From NCBI GenBank assembly GCA_029945945.1, contig JAQSDM010000011.1, forward strand, positions 372,001 to 436,000: a DNA stretch of 64,000 nt. Direction: 5' to 3'. The DNA comes from Algoriphagus sp. GTDB lineage: Bacteria > Bacteroidota > Bacteroidia > Cytophagales > Cyclobacteriaceae. A program made the position numbers and the translations under genes. Below, piece after piece: positions 34,387 to 43,403 of this stretch. Each line of letters starts with the position of its first letter. Positions within the stretch are counted from its first letter, which is position 1. The notes beneath the pieces were generated by a model, which was not told the DNA's origin, made no database searches, and saw only the letters and a program-made list of their open reading frames with translations.

Positions 34387-35313
34387 ATGGAATATTACAA
34401 TAAGGTTATTGAATCTGTCAATGTCAGATTTTTGAGAGGAAACAATTACAAGGTTGAAAAACCAGCAACAATTGTTGATTACGAAGAAGCTGACAATACC
34501 CTGATCTTACTACATCATGGTACACTAAAGTTTGGAGAAGATCAGGAATTAGTCAATGAAGGTGAAGTCCTTTTTCTTCCCGGAGGACAAAAAACAAAAT
34601 TGACGATCGGAGGAAGTGCCAAGAAGTCAGAAATATCCAAAGATCAATTTCAGGAAAATAAGAAAAAACATCTTCAAAGTATCAGTTTTAAAGAAATAAA
34701 GAATTCTGAAGAAGATTGCATCTCTATCATTGGTTTTGAATCGAAGGTTTTTGATGTTGTCAATTTTTTCAATTCCCTTGACATTCCGCCATTCATCATC
34801 AGATTCAATGATCGGCTTGCTACCATCGTAGAAGATCTGATGAAGGAGCTAGAACTGAGCAGCGTCGGAAAAGAAAGAGTGCTTAAGGCTGAGACCGAAT
34901 TGCTAGTAATTGAATTACTCAGGCATATTCTCAAAAACAGACTATTCCTGGAAGAGCTTTCTACCAATTCAACATATTTCAAAGATCCCCGCCTGATTGA
35001 TTTGTTCAACTTTATCAAATCAAATATCGGAGGAGATTTATCAAATAAAGTCCTTGCGAAAGTTGCTAATGTCTCTGAAGATTATGTAGGTCAGTATTTC
35101 AAAATGCTCACTGGAATCAATCCCCAGGATTATATTGAATACCAGCGAATGGAAGCTGCTGTCGAGCTTCTTCGCACTTCAAAAAAATCAATCCGGGATA
35201 TAGGTAAAGATGTGGGTTATAAAGACACCGCTTATTTCTGTCGAAGATTTAAAATGATGTATGGAGTGCCTGCAGGAAAAATGAGAAGAAGAGAATCCTT
35301 AATTAACGTTTAA
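34387..35313 (+). CDS. AraC family transcriptional regulator
   Basis: From ATG 34387 the protein is 308 aa, starting MEYYNKVIES. A start at 34306 would add 27 residues and place the likely promoter inside the gene. The N-terminal part (about 1-190) is a cupin-like sensory domain (TLILLHHGTLKFGE, EGEVLFLPGG). The C-terminal 100 residues are the double helix-turn-helix (LSNKVLAKVANVSEDYVGQYFKMLTGINPQDYI and KKSIRDIGKDVGYKDTAYFCRRFKMMYGVPAGK). Effector and targets are unknown; the acyl-CoA dehydrogenase just upstream is a possible target. Its last 15 bp overlap the convergent GGGP synthase gene. Confidence 0.92.
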   Translation: MEYYNKVIESVNVRFLRGNNYKVEKPATIVDYEEADNTLILLHHGTLKFGEDQELVNEGEVLFLPGGQKTKLTIGGSAKKSEISKDQFQENKKKHLQSISFKEIKNSEEDCISIIGFESKVFDVVNFFNSLDIPPFIIRFNDRLATIVEDLMKELELSSVGKERVLKAETELLVIELLRHILKNRLFLEELSTNSTYFKDPRLIDLFNFIKSNIGGDLSNKVLAKVANVSEDYVGQYFKMLTGINPQDYIEYQRMEAAVELLRTSKKSIRDIGKDVGYKDTAYFCRRFKMMYGVPAGKMRRRESLINV

Positions 35314-36078
35314 GGAATTATTATACCACACTTTATAATCTAAGACCCTGGCCAAAAAACCGGGGTCTTTTTCAATAGAATTTCCCAAAACCACAAGGTC
35401 CGCTCCGGCATTGTAAGCTGATTTCAACTTTTCAAAAGAGTCAATCCCTCCTCCCACAATTATTGGTTTTTTGACAGCACCTTTCACTGCTTCAATCACC
35501 TCTGGAGATACCGGGTTACGGGACCCACTTCCAGCATCCAAAAAGAAAAATTTCAATCCAAGATATTTCCCTGCCAAAGCAGTGGCTTGAGCAAGCTCAG
35601 GCCTGGAATTGGGAAGAGGAACAGTCTGACTGATGTAGTGAACGCTGTTTATTTCCCCATGATTGACTAAAAGGTAAGCTGTGGGCAGAACTTCCAGATT
35701 TGTATTTGCAACCAATGGCGCTGCGGCTACCTGTTGACCTATGAGATACTCAGGGTTTCGGCCAGAAATAAGCGATAAAAACAAAATCGCATCAGCATCT
35801 CCTACAATTTGCTGTTGCGATCCGGGAAAAATCACGACTGGAATTCCTCCTGCCACTTTTTTCACTGAAAGAATTACTTCTTTGAAATTATCACGAGACA
35901 TGTGACTCCCGCCTACGAGGATCAAATCCAAACCAGAATCCTTTACCCATCTGAATTCCTTCTCAAGCTCTTTTGGATTTTGGCACTTGTCCGGATCGAT
36001 CAACCAGGCAAGCCCTTTTTTGCCCGATTTGTGGAGAGAATTAAGAAGATTACCTACTTTTTTCCTGGGCTTGCGCAT
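35299..36078 (-). CDS. geranylgeranylglyceryl phosphate synthase family (GGGPS/PcrB)
   Basis: Family members join glycerol-1-phosphate to a polyprenyl diphosphate. The 259-aa TIM barrel has LAWLIDPDKCQ, LILVGGSHMS, IPVVIFPGSQQQI, ADAILFLSLISGRNPEYLIGQ, FFLDAGSGSRNPV and the phosphate loop IIVGGGIDSFEKL with VVLGNSIEKDPG. The SGRNPEYLIG helix is typical of the group II enzymes found in Bacteroidota. In bacteria the product lipid and role are not settled. The start overlaps the upstream small membrane protein gene by 29 bp, which suggests an operon of five minus-strand genes up to 37461. Confidence 0.9.
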   Translation of the reverse strand: MRKPRKKVGNLLNSLHKSGKKGLAWLIDPDKCQNPKELEKEFRWVKDSGLDLILVGGSHMSRDNFKEVILSVKKVAGGIPVVIFPGSQQQIVGDADAILFLSLISGRNPEYLIGQQVAAAPLVANTNLEVLPTAYLLVNHGEINSVHYISQTVPLPNSRPELAQATALAGKYLGLKFFFLDAGSGSRNPVSPEVIEAVKGAVKKPIIVGGGIDSFEKLKSAYNAGADLVVLGNSIEKDPGFLARVLDYKVWYNNSLNVN

Positions 36079-36433
36079 TTTCAGGCTGCGGATTCAACAG
36101 GTTGTTTAAAAATTTTTCCTTTGCTAAAGCCAATCCCAGGAAAAGCAGTCTCTGACTCACAGAAGGCCAAAAACTTGATTTTGATGGCTTCCGAAGTTTT
36201 TCTTCTATTTCTTTGGTTAACAGACCTTGCTGCTCCAGCGCCTCAAGAGCCTTTTCGGTTTTATTTACTTTTTTCTTTCGGGTTGCTTTCACAATACCAT
36301 AGGTAAGCAATCCGGCTACAAGGACGACTGCTCCAACTTTCAACCATTCCTCAGAGTCTTTTTTTAACAATTCAAGCTGTTTGGCGAGAGTTTGCTCTAG
36401 TTCCTCTGCTCTTTGTTCCAATTCTTTACTCAT
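36050..36433 (-). CDS. small membrane-anchored protein with coiled-coil N-terminus, unknown function
   Basis: The 127-aa product has a charged heptad-rich N-terminus (EQRAEELEQTLAKQLELLKKD, about 4-26), one strong transmembrane helix (about 33-48, VGAVVLVAGLLTYGIV), a KATRKKKVNKTE stop-transfer stretch, and an amphipathic C-terminus ending in a Pro/Gln-rich tail. I do not recognise a named domain. It overlaps the holin-like gene upstream by 8 bp and the GGGP synthase downstream by 29 bp, so the three are cotranslated. The pair looks like a two-component membrane module linked with lipid synthesis, which is inference from position only. Confidence 0.72.
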   Translation of the reverse strand: MSKELEQRAEELEQTLAKQLELLKKDSEEWLKVGAVVLVAGLLTYGIVKATRKKKVNKTEKALEALEQQGLLTKEIEEKLRKPSKSSFWPSVSQRLLFLGLALAKEKFLNNLLNPQPENAQAQEKSR

Positions 36434-36788
36434 CGTCGTTCTTGTTTTTTCTATATCTGGAAAAGATAAATTCTTTCAACGTTTCTTGAATTTTGCTGTG
36501 GAATCGTTTGGAATTTCTTGTTAAAATAAGCCCAACCACAATCAACAGGTAAAGCAATCCCACCAGGAAGAACCCCATAAAAGGTAATTTGGTGAATTGG
36601 CTTAAGTAAAAAGCCAGAGATAAACTTAAAAACAATAAGACTATAAACGCCATTGACCCAATCAAGGTGAGCAAAATAAATCGAGACATCATCCCGACAA
36701 ATTCATCCTGAATATCAGATTTGACCAGATCAATCTTGGCCTCTACGATGCCTTTTACGGTCTGAATAATTTCTCCGATTTGTAGCAT
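36426..36788 (-). CDS. phage holin family (DUF1469/YqjE-like) membrane protein
   Basis: The 120-aa product has an amphipathic N-terminal helix (EIIQTVKGIVEAKIDLVKSDIQDE) and two transmembrane helices (about 36-62 and 69-89), followed by a basic tail. This is the Holin_DUF1469 pattern: a housekeeping membrane protein, not a phage lysis gene, and no phage genes are nearby. Its function is unknown. It is translationally coupled to the small membrane protein downstream. Confidence 0.8.
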   Translation of the reverse strand: MLQIGEIIQTVKGIVEAKIDLVKSDIQDEFVGMMSRFILLTLIGSMAFIVLLFLSLSLAFYLSQFTKLPFMGFFLVGLLYLLIVVGLILTRNSKRFHSKIQETLKEFIFSRYRKNKNDDE

Positions 36789-36861
36789 TATTAAAAATTG
36801 ATTTAGGTGATTTTTACTCTATTCAATCTCTAATATACTTCAATTGAAAGGAGCAAAAAAA

Positions 36862-37461
36862 TTAAGCGTCGGGAGTAATCTCTCCCTCTTCATAAAACTT
36901 ATAGCGCAAAACTAATTCCAAAGCCAAAGTTATAGCCCGATTGATCGGGTGCTGATGGCAAAGTGATTCATCTATGTCCTTAAGTCGTGTGTAGTATCCA
37001 GTCGCAATTGGAATTTCCATGTCCTCATTGATACGCTGGGTAGCTTTCTGGTATTCCTCAGCCTTTTCTTCTTTGAGAATTTTACAGATAATCAATTCTT
37101 TTTTACCCAATCTGTCTCTTCTCGCAGAGGCCCCAAAAAGTCGGCAAATCATTCCTCTTTTTGAGTAGTTCCCACAAAATCCCTTACTCCCATCTTCGGA
37201 TTGAGATCGATAAACAATACAATTCCCCTGCTCGGTATGAGACTCTAAGTCGATAAGCGTGGATTCAGCAAGTCCCTTCTCGTAAAGATCAAAAGCAAGG
37301 GGTAAAAATTCCTGCGGTGTAGCCGGAACCTGAGGATTGGCGCAGCAAAAGCCGCAACCGGACACACAACCCAAACCCGCCTCAGAAGCAAATTGCTTTA
37401 CTTCGGAATCAAGCTCCCCAAACAAGTCCAGAACTGCCTGGGATTTCTCAGCGAGATTCAT
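36862..37461 (-). CDS. YkgJ family cysteine cluster protein
   Basis: The 199-aa cytoplasmic protein is rich in cysteines: CVSGCGFCC (C32, C36, C39, C40), then GNCIVYRS, KGFCGNYSKRGMICRLFG and a later LIICKIL and ESLCHQHPI. This is the YkgJ (CxxxCxxCC) pattern, which probably coordinates zinc or an Fe-S cluster. The function is unknown. The start ATG is 21 bp downstream of a good -7 box. It heads the minus-strand group that runs to the GGGP synthase. Confidence 0.85.
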   Translation of the reverse strand: MNLAEKSQAVLDLFGELDSEVKQFASEAGLGCVSGCGFCCANPQVPATPQEFLPLAFDLYEKGLAESTLIDLESHTEQGNCIVYRSQSEDGSKGFCGNYSKRGMICRLFGASARRDRLGKKELIICKILKEEKAEEYQKATQRINEDMEIPIATGYYTRLKDIDESLCHQHPINRAITLALELVLRYKFYEEGEITPDA

Positions 37462-37481
37462 CTCTTTCTTTAATTAGTGCA

Positions 37482-37489
37482 CAAAAGTA
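37482..37489 (-). promoter_or_regulatory. putative -7 box for the YkgJ-type gene
   Basis: Read on the minus strand it is TACTTTTG (TAnnTTTG), 20 bp before the ATG at 37461. No matching -33 TTG at the usual distance. Confidence 0.4.
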
Positions 37490-37634
37490 CACCTATGCAA
37501 GCGTTAAGATCCTTGCGGATTGTTAATTTTTTTTATCTTGACTGTCAATCATTTAGATTCCCCGCTTCTCAAATCCCTGATTAACTCCGTTCATTTAGGT
37601 GCAGGGATCGTTTTCTTTCATAAAAATCAAGCAT

Positions 37635-38360
37635 ATGGTAAATAAGGACAATCAAAAAGAAGATGAAAGAATTCGTCAGGCTTTTAAGGAGCGGGATTGG
37701 AATGAGATAAAAAGTGCCGATTCCTGGTCAATTTTTAAGATCATGTCTGAGTTTGTGGATGGTTTCGAAAAACTAGCCAAGATTGGACCATGTGTTTCAA
37801 TTTTTGGTTCAGCTCGCACTTCAAGGGACCATGAACATTATAAAATGGCGGAAGAAATCGCGGCAAAACTAGTACGCCATGGCTATGGGGTAATAACCGG
37901 CGGAGGACCTGGTATCATGGAAGCGGGCAATAAAGGGGCACATTCCGAAGGTGGAAAATCCGTGGGTCTAAACATTGTTTTGCCATTCGAGCAATTCAAC
38001 AACATCTACATTGATCGGGACAAATTGATGACCTTCGATTACTTCTTTGTTCGCAAAGTCCTTTTCATCAGATATGCACAAGGTTTTGTGGTCCTGCCAG
38101 GCGGGTTCGGTACAATGGATGAACTTTTCGAGGCGCTCACCTTGATTCAAACAAACAAAATTGGTCGATTTCCAATTGTTTTAGTGGGTAAATCGTACTG
38201 GGGAGGATTGATCGACTGGATAAAAAAGACTCTGATAGAAGAAAACAAATATGCAAAAGAGGAAGACCTTGATCTTTTTTGGCTGGTAGATGATGCGACC
38301 GAAGCGGTGAAAGTAATTGACGATTTCTACAGCAAGTACTTGCTAAGTCCAAACTTCTGA
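37635..38360 (+). CDS. LOG family protein (TIGR00730 Rossmann fold; possible cytokinin/nucleotide 5'-monophosphate phosphoribohydrolase)
   Basis: From ATG 37635 the protein is 241 aa (MVNKDNQKEDERIRQ); the longer GTG frame at 37599 adds 12 unlikely residues. LOG signatures are complete: CVSIFGSARTSRD, VITGGGPGIMEAGNKGA and the catalytic loop PGGFGTMDELFEALTLIQT. LOG enzymes hydrolyse the N-glycosidic bond of nucleoside monophosphates; the substrate here is open. The stop codon overlaps the next gene's ATG by one base (ATGA-type junction at 38360), so it is coupled to the lytic transglycosylase. Confidence 0.9.
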   Translation: MVNKDNQKEDERIRQAFKERDWNEIKSADSWSIFKIMSEFVDGFEKLAKIGPCVSIFGSARTSRDHEHYKMAEEIAAKLVRHGYGVITGGGPGIMEAGNKGAHSEGGKSVGLNIVLPFEQFNNIYIDRDKLMTFDYFFVRKVLFIRYAQGFVVLPGGFGTMDELFEALTLIQTNKIGRFPIVLVGKSYWGGLIDWIKKTLIEENKYAKEEDLDLFWLVDDATEAVKVIDDFYSKYLLSPNF

Positions 38361-39298
38361 TGCAAAAATTCCATCTGGTCAGTATCTATTCTTTGCTCGG
38401 TTGTTGCCTGATTTTGGCAGGATATTCCGTTTGGAAAAATAACTCGCAGTCCATTTCAGAAGATCTGATCCAGGAAGAGCAGGTTTTGCAACGAAGACCT
38501 AATCCTTCACGAGATTCTGTACGCCTTTTTGATATTCCTTCCGAGTTAGATTTTGCAGGTGAAAAAGTCCCATTGGAAGTTGGTGACGTACTGGAAAGGC
38601 TAGAGCGGGAAATTTATGTCAATGCCTACTGGGAATCAAACATGATTCTCCTCATGAAACGATCTGCCAAATACCTTCCGGATATCGAGCGAATGCTGAA
38701 AGAAAATGGCGTCCCCGATGATTTCAAATACCTGGCTATGGCCGAAAGCGGTTTGATGAATGTAGGATCACCTGCGGGTGCACGAGGGTTCTGGCAGATA
38801 TTAGAAACAACGGGCAAAGAATATGGACTGGAAATAACCAATGATGTGGACGAGCGCTACCATCTCGAAAAATCAACCGAAGCTGCTTCAAAGTATTTCA
38901 AAAAAGCACATGCAAAATTCGGCGATTGGACAGCTGTAGCAGCCAGCTACAATATGGGACAGACAGGATTTGCCAAGAGACAGGAGGAGCAACTCCATCG
39001 CGACTATTATGAGATGTATCTGAACGATGAGACAAGCCGCTACCTGTTCAGGATTCTGGCATTCAAAGTCATTTTTGAGAATCCAGAATCATTTGGCTTT
39101 TACTTGAAAGAAAGTGACTATTACCTAAACCCACCATTAAGAACTGTTGAAGTCAATCAGGATATCAAGGATTTGCCAAGATGGGCAAAACAACAAGGAA
39201 GCAGCTATAAAAAACTCAAACTGTATAATCCATGGCTTCGTGATCAGGATCTGAATGTGAAGAAGGGCAAAGTGTATGAAATAAAGCTGCCTGAGTAA
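38360..39298 (+). CDS. membrane-anchored lytic murein transglycosylase (MltD-like SLT domain)
   Basis: The 312-aa protein has an N-terminal span or signal (residues 8-25), a linker and a goose-lysozyme-like SLT domain (about 105-230). The catalytic Glu is in YLAMAESGLMNVGSPAGARGFWQ (E129), with WTAVAASYNMGQTG as the usual third motif. The C-terminal 60 residues (VEVNQDIKDLPRWAKQQGSSYKKLKLYNPWL) resemble the region before LysM repeats, but no LysM is present. It cleaves peptidoglycan with formation of 1,6-anhydroMurNAc ends in the periplasm. It is translationally coupled to the LOG gene. Confidence 0.9.
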   Translation: MQKFHLVSIYSLLGCCLILAGYSVWKNNSQSISEDLIQEEQVLQRRPNPSRDSVRLFDIPSELDFAGEKVPLEVGDVLERLEREIYVNAYWESNMILLMKRSAKYLPDIERMLKENGVPDDFKYLAMAESGLMNVGSPAGARGFWQILETTGKEYGLEITNDVDERYHLEKSTEAASKYFKKAHAKFGDWTAVAASYNMGQTGFAKRQEEQLHRDYYEMYLNDETSRYLFRILAFKVIFENPESFGFYLKESDYYLNPPLRTVEVNQDIKDLPRWAKQQGSSYKKLKLYNPWLRDQDLNVKKGKVYEIKLPE

Positions 39299-39424
39299 TT
39301 TTAAAATTCATCGAATCATTTTTCGAAACTTCCGCTCCAATTCACAGGTTACTACTTTCGAATTTGGCTATCGCTTCCGCTTGAAAATGCGTAACTTCGC
39401 CGTTTAAAATTGCCGGTCCCCTTT

Positions 39425-42274
39425 ATGAGTCAATCCACTCCGTCACAGGAAGAATACATCGAAATTTTTGGTGCCCGAGAGCATAATCTCAAAAACCTGG
39501 ATCTGAAAATTCCCCGAAATAAACTCGTGGTGATTACCGGTCTGAGTGGAAGCGGGAAGAGTTCCCTTGCTTTCGATACAATTTACGCGGAAGGTCAGCG
39601 ACGGTACATGGAAAGTTTTTCGGCCTATGCCCGATCTTTTCTAGGGGGCATGGAAAGACCCGATGTGGATAAGATCAACGGGCTTTCTCCGGTGATTGCG
39701 ATTGAGCAAAAAACTACATCCAAAAATCCCCGGTCAACAGTAGGCACGGTGACGGAGATTTATGATTTCATGCGTTTACTTTTTGCGCGAGCAGGAGAAG
39801 CCTATTCCTACCTGACCGGCACCAGAATGATCCGCCAAACCGAGGATCAGATTATTGAGCAACTTTTCACCAAGTTTCTGGGCAAAAAACTCTACATCCT
39901 TGCGCCAGTCGTGAAGGGAAGAAAAGGTCATTACCGTGAGCTTTTTGAGCAAATCCGAAAAATGGGATTTTCGAAAGTGCGGATCGATGGAGTGGTGATG
40001 GATATCGAGCCAAAAATGCAGGTTGATCGCTACAAAATCCACGACATCGAAATCGTCATTGACCGAATCGTAGCTGATGAGGAAGATCGATTTCGCATTA
40101 CCCAGTCATTAAAAGCCGGACTGCAGCATGGCAAAGGAGTAATCATGATTCGGGATGAGTCTGGTGAGATTCATCATTTCTCGAAATATCTGATGGATCC
40201 CGAGACAGGACTATCCTATGAGGAGCCTGCTCCCAATACATTTTCATTCAACAGTCCCTATGGTGCCTGCCCCACATGCAATGGACTGGGAGTAATTGAA
40301 GAAATCACGCGGGAAAGCATCATTCCTGACCCAAGTCTAAGCATCACCCGAGGCGGAATCGCACCTTTGGGAGAATACCGGGATATCTGGATCTTCAAAA
40401 AGATTGAGGCAATTCTGAAGCATTACAAGTGCAGCATGAGTACGCCGATCAATGAACTTCCCGAAGAGGTCGTGGACGTGTTACTCAATGGAGACAAGGT
40501 AGAAGTAGCCGTCGATTCAACAAAATATCCAGGAACGAAATGGCATACCACTTTTGAAGGAATCATCGTCTTTCTCCAAAAGTATCAGGAAGGGAGTTCA
40601 GATAAAATCCAGGATTGGGTGAGTGAATTCACTTCTATTCAAACTTGCCCGGATTGCGAAGGATTTCGATTAAAGAAAGAGGCTTTGCATATCAAAATCG
40701 ATGGCAAACACATCGGCGAACTTGCCATGCTGGATATTCGGGCACTTGGTGCATGGTTTGACGGGCTGGAAGGTCGCCTTACGGCAAAGCAGAAAATAAT
40801 AGCTCATGAAGTCTTGAAAGAAATTCGAAAGCGAATCGGATTCCTCCTGGACATTGGATTGGACTACCTGTCGCTAAACCGTCCGCTCAGAACACTTTCC
40901 GGAGGAGAGGCGCAGCGAATTCGATTGGCAACTCAAATCGGGACGCAATTGGTCGGAGTATTATATATCCTTGATGAACCCAGCATAGGTCTTCATCAGA
41001 GAGATAATGTCAAGTTGATCAAAGCTCTTCAGAGCCTTCGGGATTTAGGAAATTCCGTCCTTGTAGTAGAGCATGACAAGGACATGATGATGGAGGCAGA
41101 TTATGTAATCGACATGGGTCCAGGAGCGGGAAGACATGGAGGCCACATCGTCGCTGCAGGTATTCCGCAGGAAATCCTGGAAAGCGGAGGAATCACTTCG
41201 AAATATTTGAGCGGAAAGTTCGGACTTCCTGTTCCCCAGGAAAGAAGAAATGGAAAAGGCGAAAAGTTGATTCTCAAAGGAGCCAACGGAAATAACCTGA
41301 AAAACATTGATCTGGAGCTTCCGTTGGGCACGTTGATTTGCATCACCGGGGTATCCGGCAGCGGCAAAAGTACCCTGATTCACGAGACACTTTTCCCGAT
41401 TTTGAATCGCGAGTTTTACAATTCGAAGAAGGAAGCGATGACTCATCAGAGCATCACCGGACTTGGTCACCTGGACAAAGTGATAGAGGTAGATCAATCG
41501 CCAATCGGCAGAACTCCCCGATCCAATCCGGCAACTTACACAGGTGTATTTTCAGACATAAGAACTCTCTTTACAGAATTACCCGAGTCTAAAATTCGTG
41601 GATATAAACCAGGAAGATTTTCCTTCAATGTGAAAGGTGGGCGCTGTGAAGATTGTGAGGGAGCAGGAATGAAACTGATCGAGATGGACTTTCTTCCTGA
41701 TGTCCATGTTCCTTGCGAAACCTGCAAAGGAAAGCGCTACAATCGCGAAACACTCGAGGTGAGATTCAAAGGCAAATCAATTTCCGATGTGCTTGACATG
41801 ACTGTGGAGCAGGCTGTCGATTTCTTTGATTTTCAGCCTAAAATCCTCCGAAAAATCAAAACTTTGAATGAAGTGGGTTTGGGCTATATCACACTTGGCC
41901 AGCATGCAACCACACTTTCCGGGGGCGAAGCACAGCGAGTGAAATTGGCCACTGAGCTGTCTAAAAAAGACACCGGAAAGACTTTCTATATTTTGGATGA
42001 GCCTACCACCGGATTACATTTTCAGGACATCGAATTGTTGATGCTGGTTGTAAATGGATTGGTAGACAAAGGCAATACTGTTTTGATCATTGAGCACAAT
42101 CTGGACGTGATCAAAATGGCCGATTACATAGTGGATTTGGGACCTGAGGGAGGAAACAAAGGTGGAAGTATAGTTGCCCAGGGAACTCCTGAACAAGTGG
42201 CAGAAAATCCTGAAAGTCACACTGCTAAATTCCTCAAAGCTGAATTAAACACCCAATCACTGGTAAAATCATAG
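39425..42274 (+). CDS. uvrA: excinuclease ABC subunit A
   Basis: UvrA is the damage-recognition ATPase of nucleotide excision repair. From ATG 39425 (MSQSTPSQEEYIEIFGAREHNL) the protein is 949 aa; a TTG 15 bp upstream is less likely. It has two ABC ATPase modules with Walker A GLSGSGKSS and GVSGSGKST, signatures LSGGEAQRIRLATQIG and LSGGEAQRVKLATELS, and Walker B LYILDEPSIGLH and FYILDEPTTGLH. Both zinc fingers are present (CPTC...CPDC; CEDC...CETC). Length and order are normal. UvrB and UvrC are not in the window. Confidence 0.97.
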   Translation: MSQSTPSQEEYIEIFGAREHNLKNLDLKIPRNKLVVITGLSGSGKSSLAFDTIYAEGQRRYMESFSAYARSFLGGMERPDVDKINGLSPVIAIEQKTTSKNPRSTVGTVTEIYDFMRLLFARAGEAYSYLTGTRMIRQTEDQIIEQLFTKFLGKKLYILAPVVKGRKGHYRELFEQIRKMGFSKVRIDGVVMDIEPKMQVDRYKIHDIEIVIDRIVADEEDRFRITQSLKAGLQHGKGVIMIRDESGEIHHFSKYLMDPETGLSYEEPAPNTFSFNSPYGACPTCNGLGVIEEITRESIIPDPSLSITRGGIAPLGEYRDIWIFKKIEAILKHYKCSMSTPINELPEEVVDVLLNGDKVEVAVDSTKYPGTKWHTTFEGIIVFLQKYQEGSSDKIQDWVSEFTSIQTCPDCEGFRLKKEALHIKIDGKHIGELAMLDIRALGAWFDGLEGRLTAKQKIIAHEVLKEIRKRIGFLLDIGLDYLSLNRPLRTLSGGEAQRIRLATQIGTQLVGVLYILDEPSIGLHQRDNVKLIKALQSLRDLGNSVLVVEHDKDMMMEADYVIDMGPGAGRHGGHIVAAGIPQEILESGGITSKYLSGKFGLPVPQERRNGKGEKLILKGANGNNLKNIDLELPLGTLICITGVSGSGKSTLIHETLFPILNREFYNSKKEAMTHQSITGLGHLDKVIEVDQSPIGRTPRSNPATYTGVFSDIRTLFTELPESKIRGYKPGRFSFNVKGGRCEDCEGAGMKLIEMDFLPDVHVPCETCKGKRYNRETLEVRFKGKSISDVLDMTVEQAVDFFDFQPKILRKIKTLNEVGLGYITLGQHATTLSGGEAQRVKLATELSKKDTGKTFYILDEPTTGLHFQDIELLMLVVNGLVDKGNTVLIIEHNLDVIKMADYIVDLGPEGGNKGGSIVAQGTPEQVAENPESHTAKFLKAELNTQSLVKS

Positions 42275-42321
42275 CTTTTATCCTTTTATCAAATTAAAAT
42301 TATCAGATCTATCCTGATCTC

Positions 42322-42329
42322 TATCTTTG
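42322..42329 (+). promoter_or_regulatory. putative -7 box directly before the histidine kinase start
   Basis: TATCTTTG fits TAnnTTTG and ends 7 bp before the ATG at 42337. A start of transcription about 7 nt downstream would give a leaderless or nearly leaderless mRNA. No clear -33 TTG. Confidence 0.4.
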
Positions 42330-42336
42330 GCCGTCA

Positions 42337-43389
42337 ATGAACAGGCTTAGGTTATATTGGATTTTACAACTATTGGGATGGGGATCTTTCGCCTTCGTCA
42401 ATATCCTATTTGCCTCACTCTCAAGCGGAATATCTGCCGTACAGCTTTGGGCTTTTGTGGTTTTGGCAATTTTCTATCTGCTTTCAACCCACTTTCTTCG
42501 CTTCATCGTCAAGTCTTACGAGTGGTTTAAACAAAGCATTCCGCAGCTTCTATTTCAGTCTTTATTAGCTATTCTAGCACTGAGCTTTGTCAACATAGTC
42601 GCTCAGATTCTGATCAATATTGGTTTCGGGACGCTCCGTCCCGCTGAAGATTTCAAGATTCTAGTTATTTTGGTGAACCTGTTTGTAGCCTTTCTTTTCT
42701 ATGCTATCTGGTTTTTACTTTATTTCCTTTTCCACTTCCTGGACAACTACAATACGTCTCTGAAATACGAGGCGAAAATCAATGAAATCCGCCTCAATCA
42801 CCTGAAAAGCCAACTTAACCCACACTTCATCTTCAATGCCCTTAACAGCGTCAGAGCCTTGGTGGATGAGGATCCGGTGAAAGCAAAAACAGCCATCACG
42901 CTTATCTCCAACATGCTGAGATTCTCATTGATGATGGATAAAAAGCAAACGATCGATTTCTCGGATGAATTAAATACAGTGAGGGATTACCTGGAACTGG
43001 AAACAATCCGATTTGAGGAGAGATTGAAAGTGGTCTATCAGATTGAAGATCAATCTTACAGCTACAAAATTCCACCCATGATGCTCCAGACTATTGTAGA
43101 AAATGCCATTAAACATGGGATTTCTAATCTGGTAAAAGGCGGAATCATAGAAATCAAATGCCGGGAAGGCCTTGACGAGGACCTTTACATCCAAGTAAAA
43201 AACAGCGGTCAACTCACCACACCGCCTAATCTTAAAGTCCAAGGAGAGAAAGGCCATGGTCTTAGCAATACTGTCCAAAGACTTAAACTAGTGTATGGAG
43301 ATAAGGCAAGCCTCCGTATCTTCAACTCTGGAACCGAATTCGTGATTGCCGAAATCAAAATCCCAAAACAAAGAGTTAATTTACCATAA
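42337..43389 (+). CDS. LytS/YehU-type sensor histidine kinase
   Basis: The 350-aa inner membrane kinase has four predicted transmembrane helices (about 8-30, 37-58, 72-97, 106-134) without a periplasmic sensor domain. The His_kinase domain follows: LKSQLNPHFIFNALNS with phospho-acceptor H163. The HATPase_c region shows PPMMLQTIVENAIKHGI (N box) and GHGLSNTVQRL (G box). The signal is probably sensed in or at the membrane. The cognate regulator starts 14 bp downstream. Confidence 0.93.
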   Translation: MNRLRLYWILQLLGWGSFAFVNILFASLSSGISAVQLWAFVVLAIFYLLSTHFLRFIVKSYEWFKQSIPQLLFQSLLAILALSFVNIVAQILINIGFGTLRPAEDFKILVILVNLFVAFLFYAIWFLLYFLFHFLDNYNTSLKYEAKINEIRLNHLKSQLNPHFIFNALNSVRALVDEDPVKAKTAITLISNMLRFSLMMDKKQTIDFSDELNTVRDYLELETIRFEERLKVVYQIEDQSYSYKIPPMMLQTIVENAIKHGISNLVKGGIIEIKCREGLDEDLYIQVKNSGQLTTPPNLKVQGEKGHGLSNTVQRLKLVYGDKASLRIFNSGTEFVIAEIKIPKQRVNLP

Positions 43390-43403
43390 CAAACTCAAGA
43401 AAA

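Noticed and set aside
36426-36788. Phage lysis holin indicating a prophage
   Set aside because: The DUF1469 family is chromosomal housekeeping and no phage structural, integrase or lysis genes are nearby.
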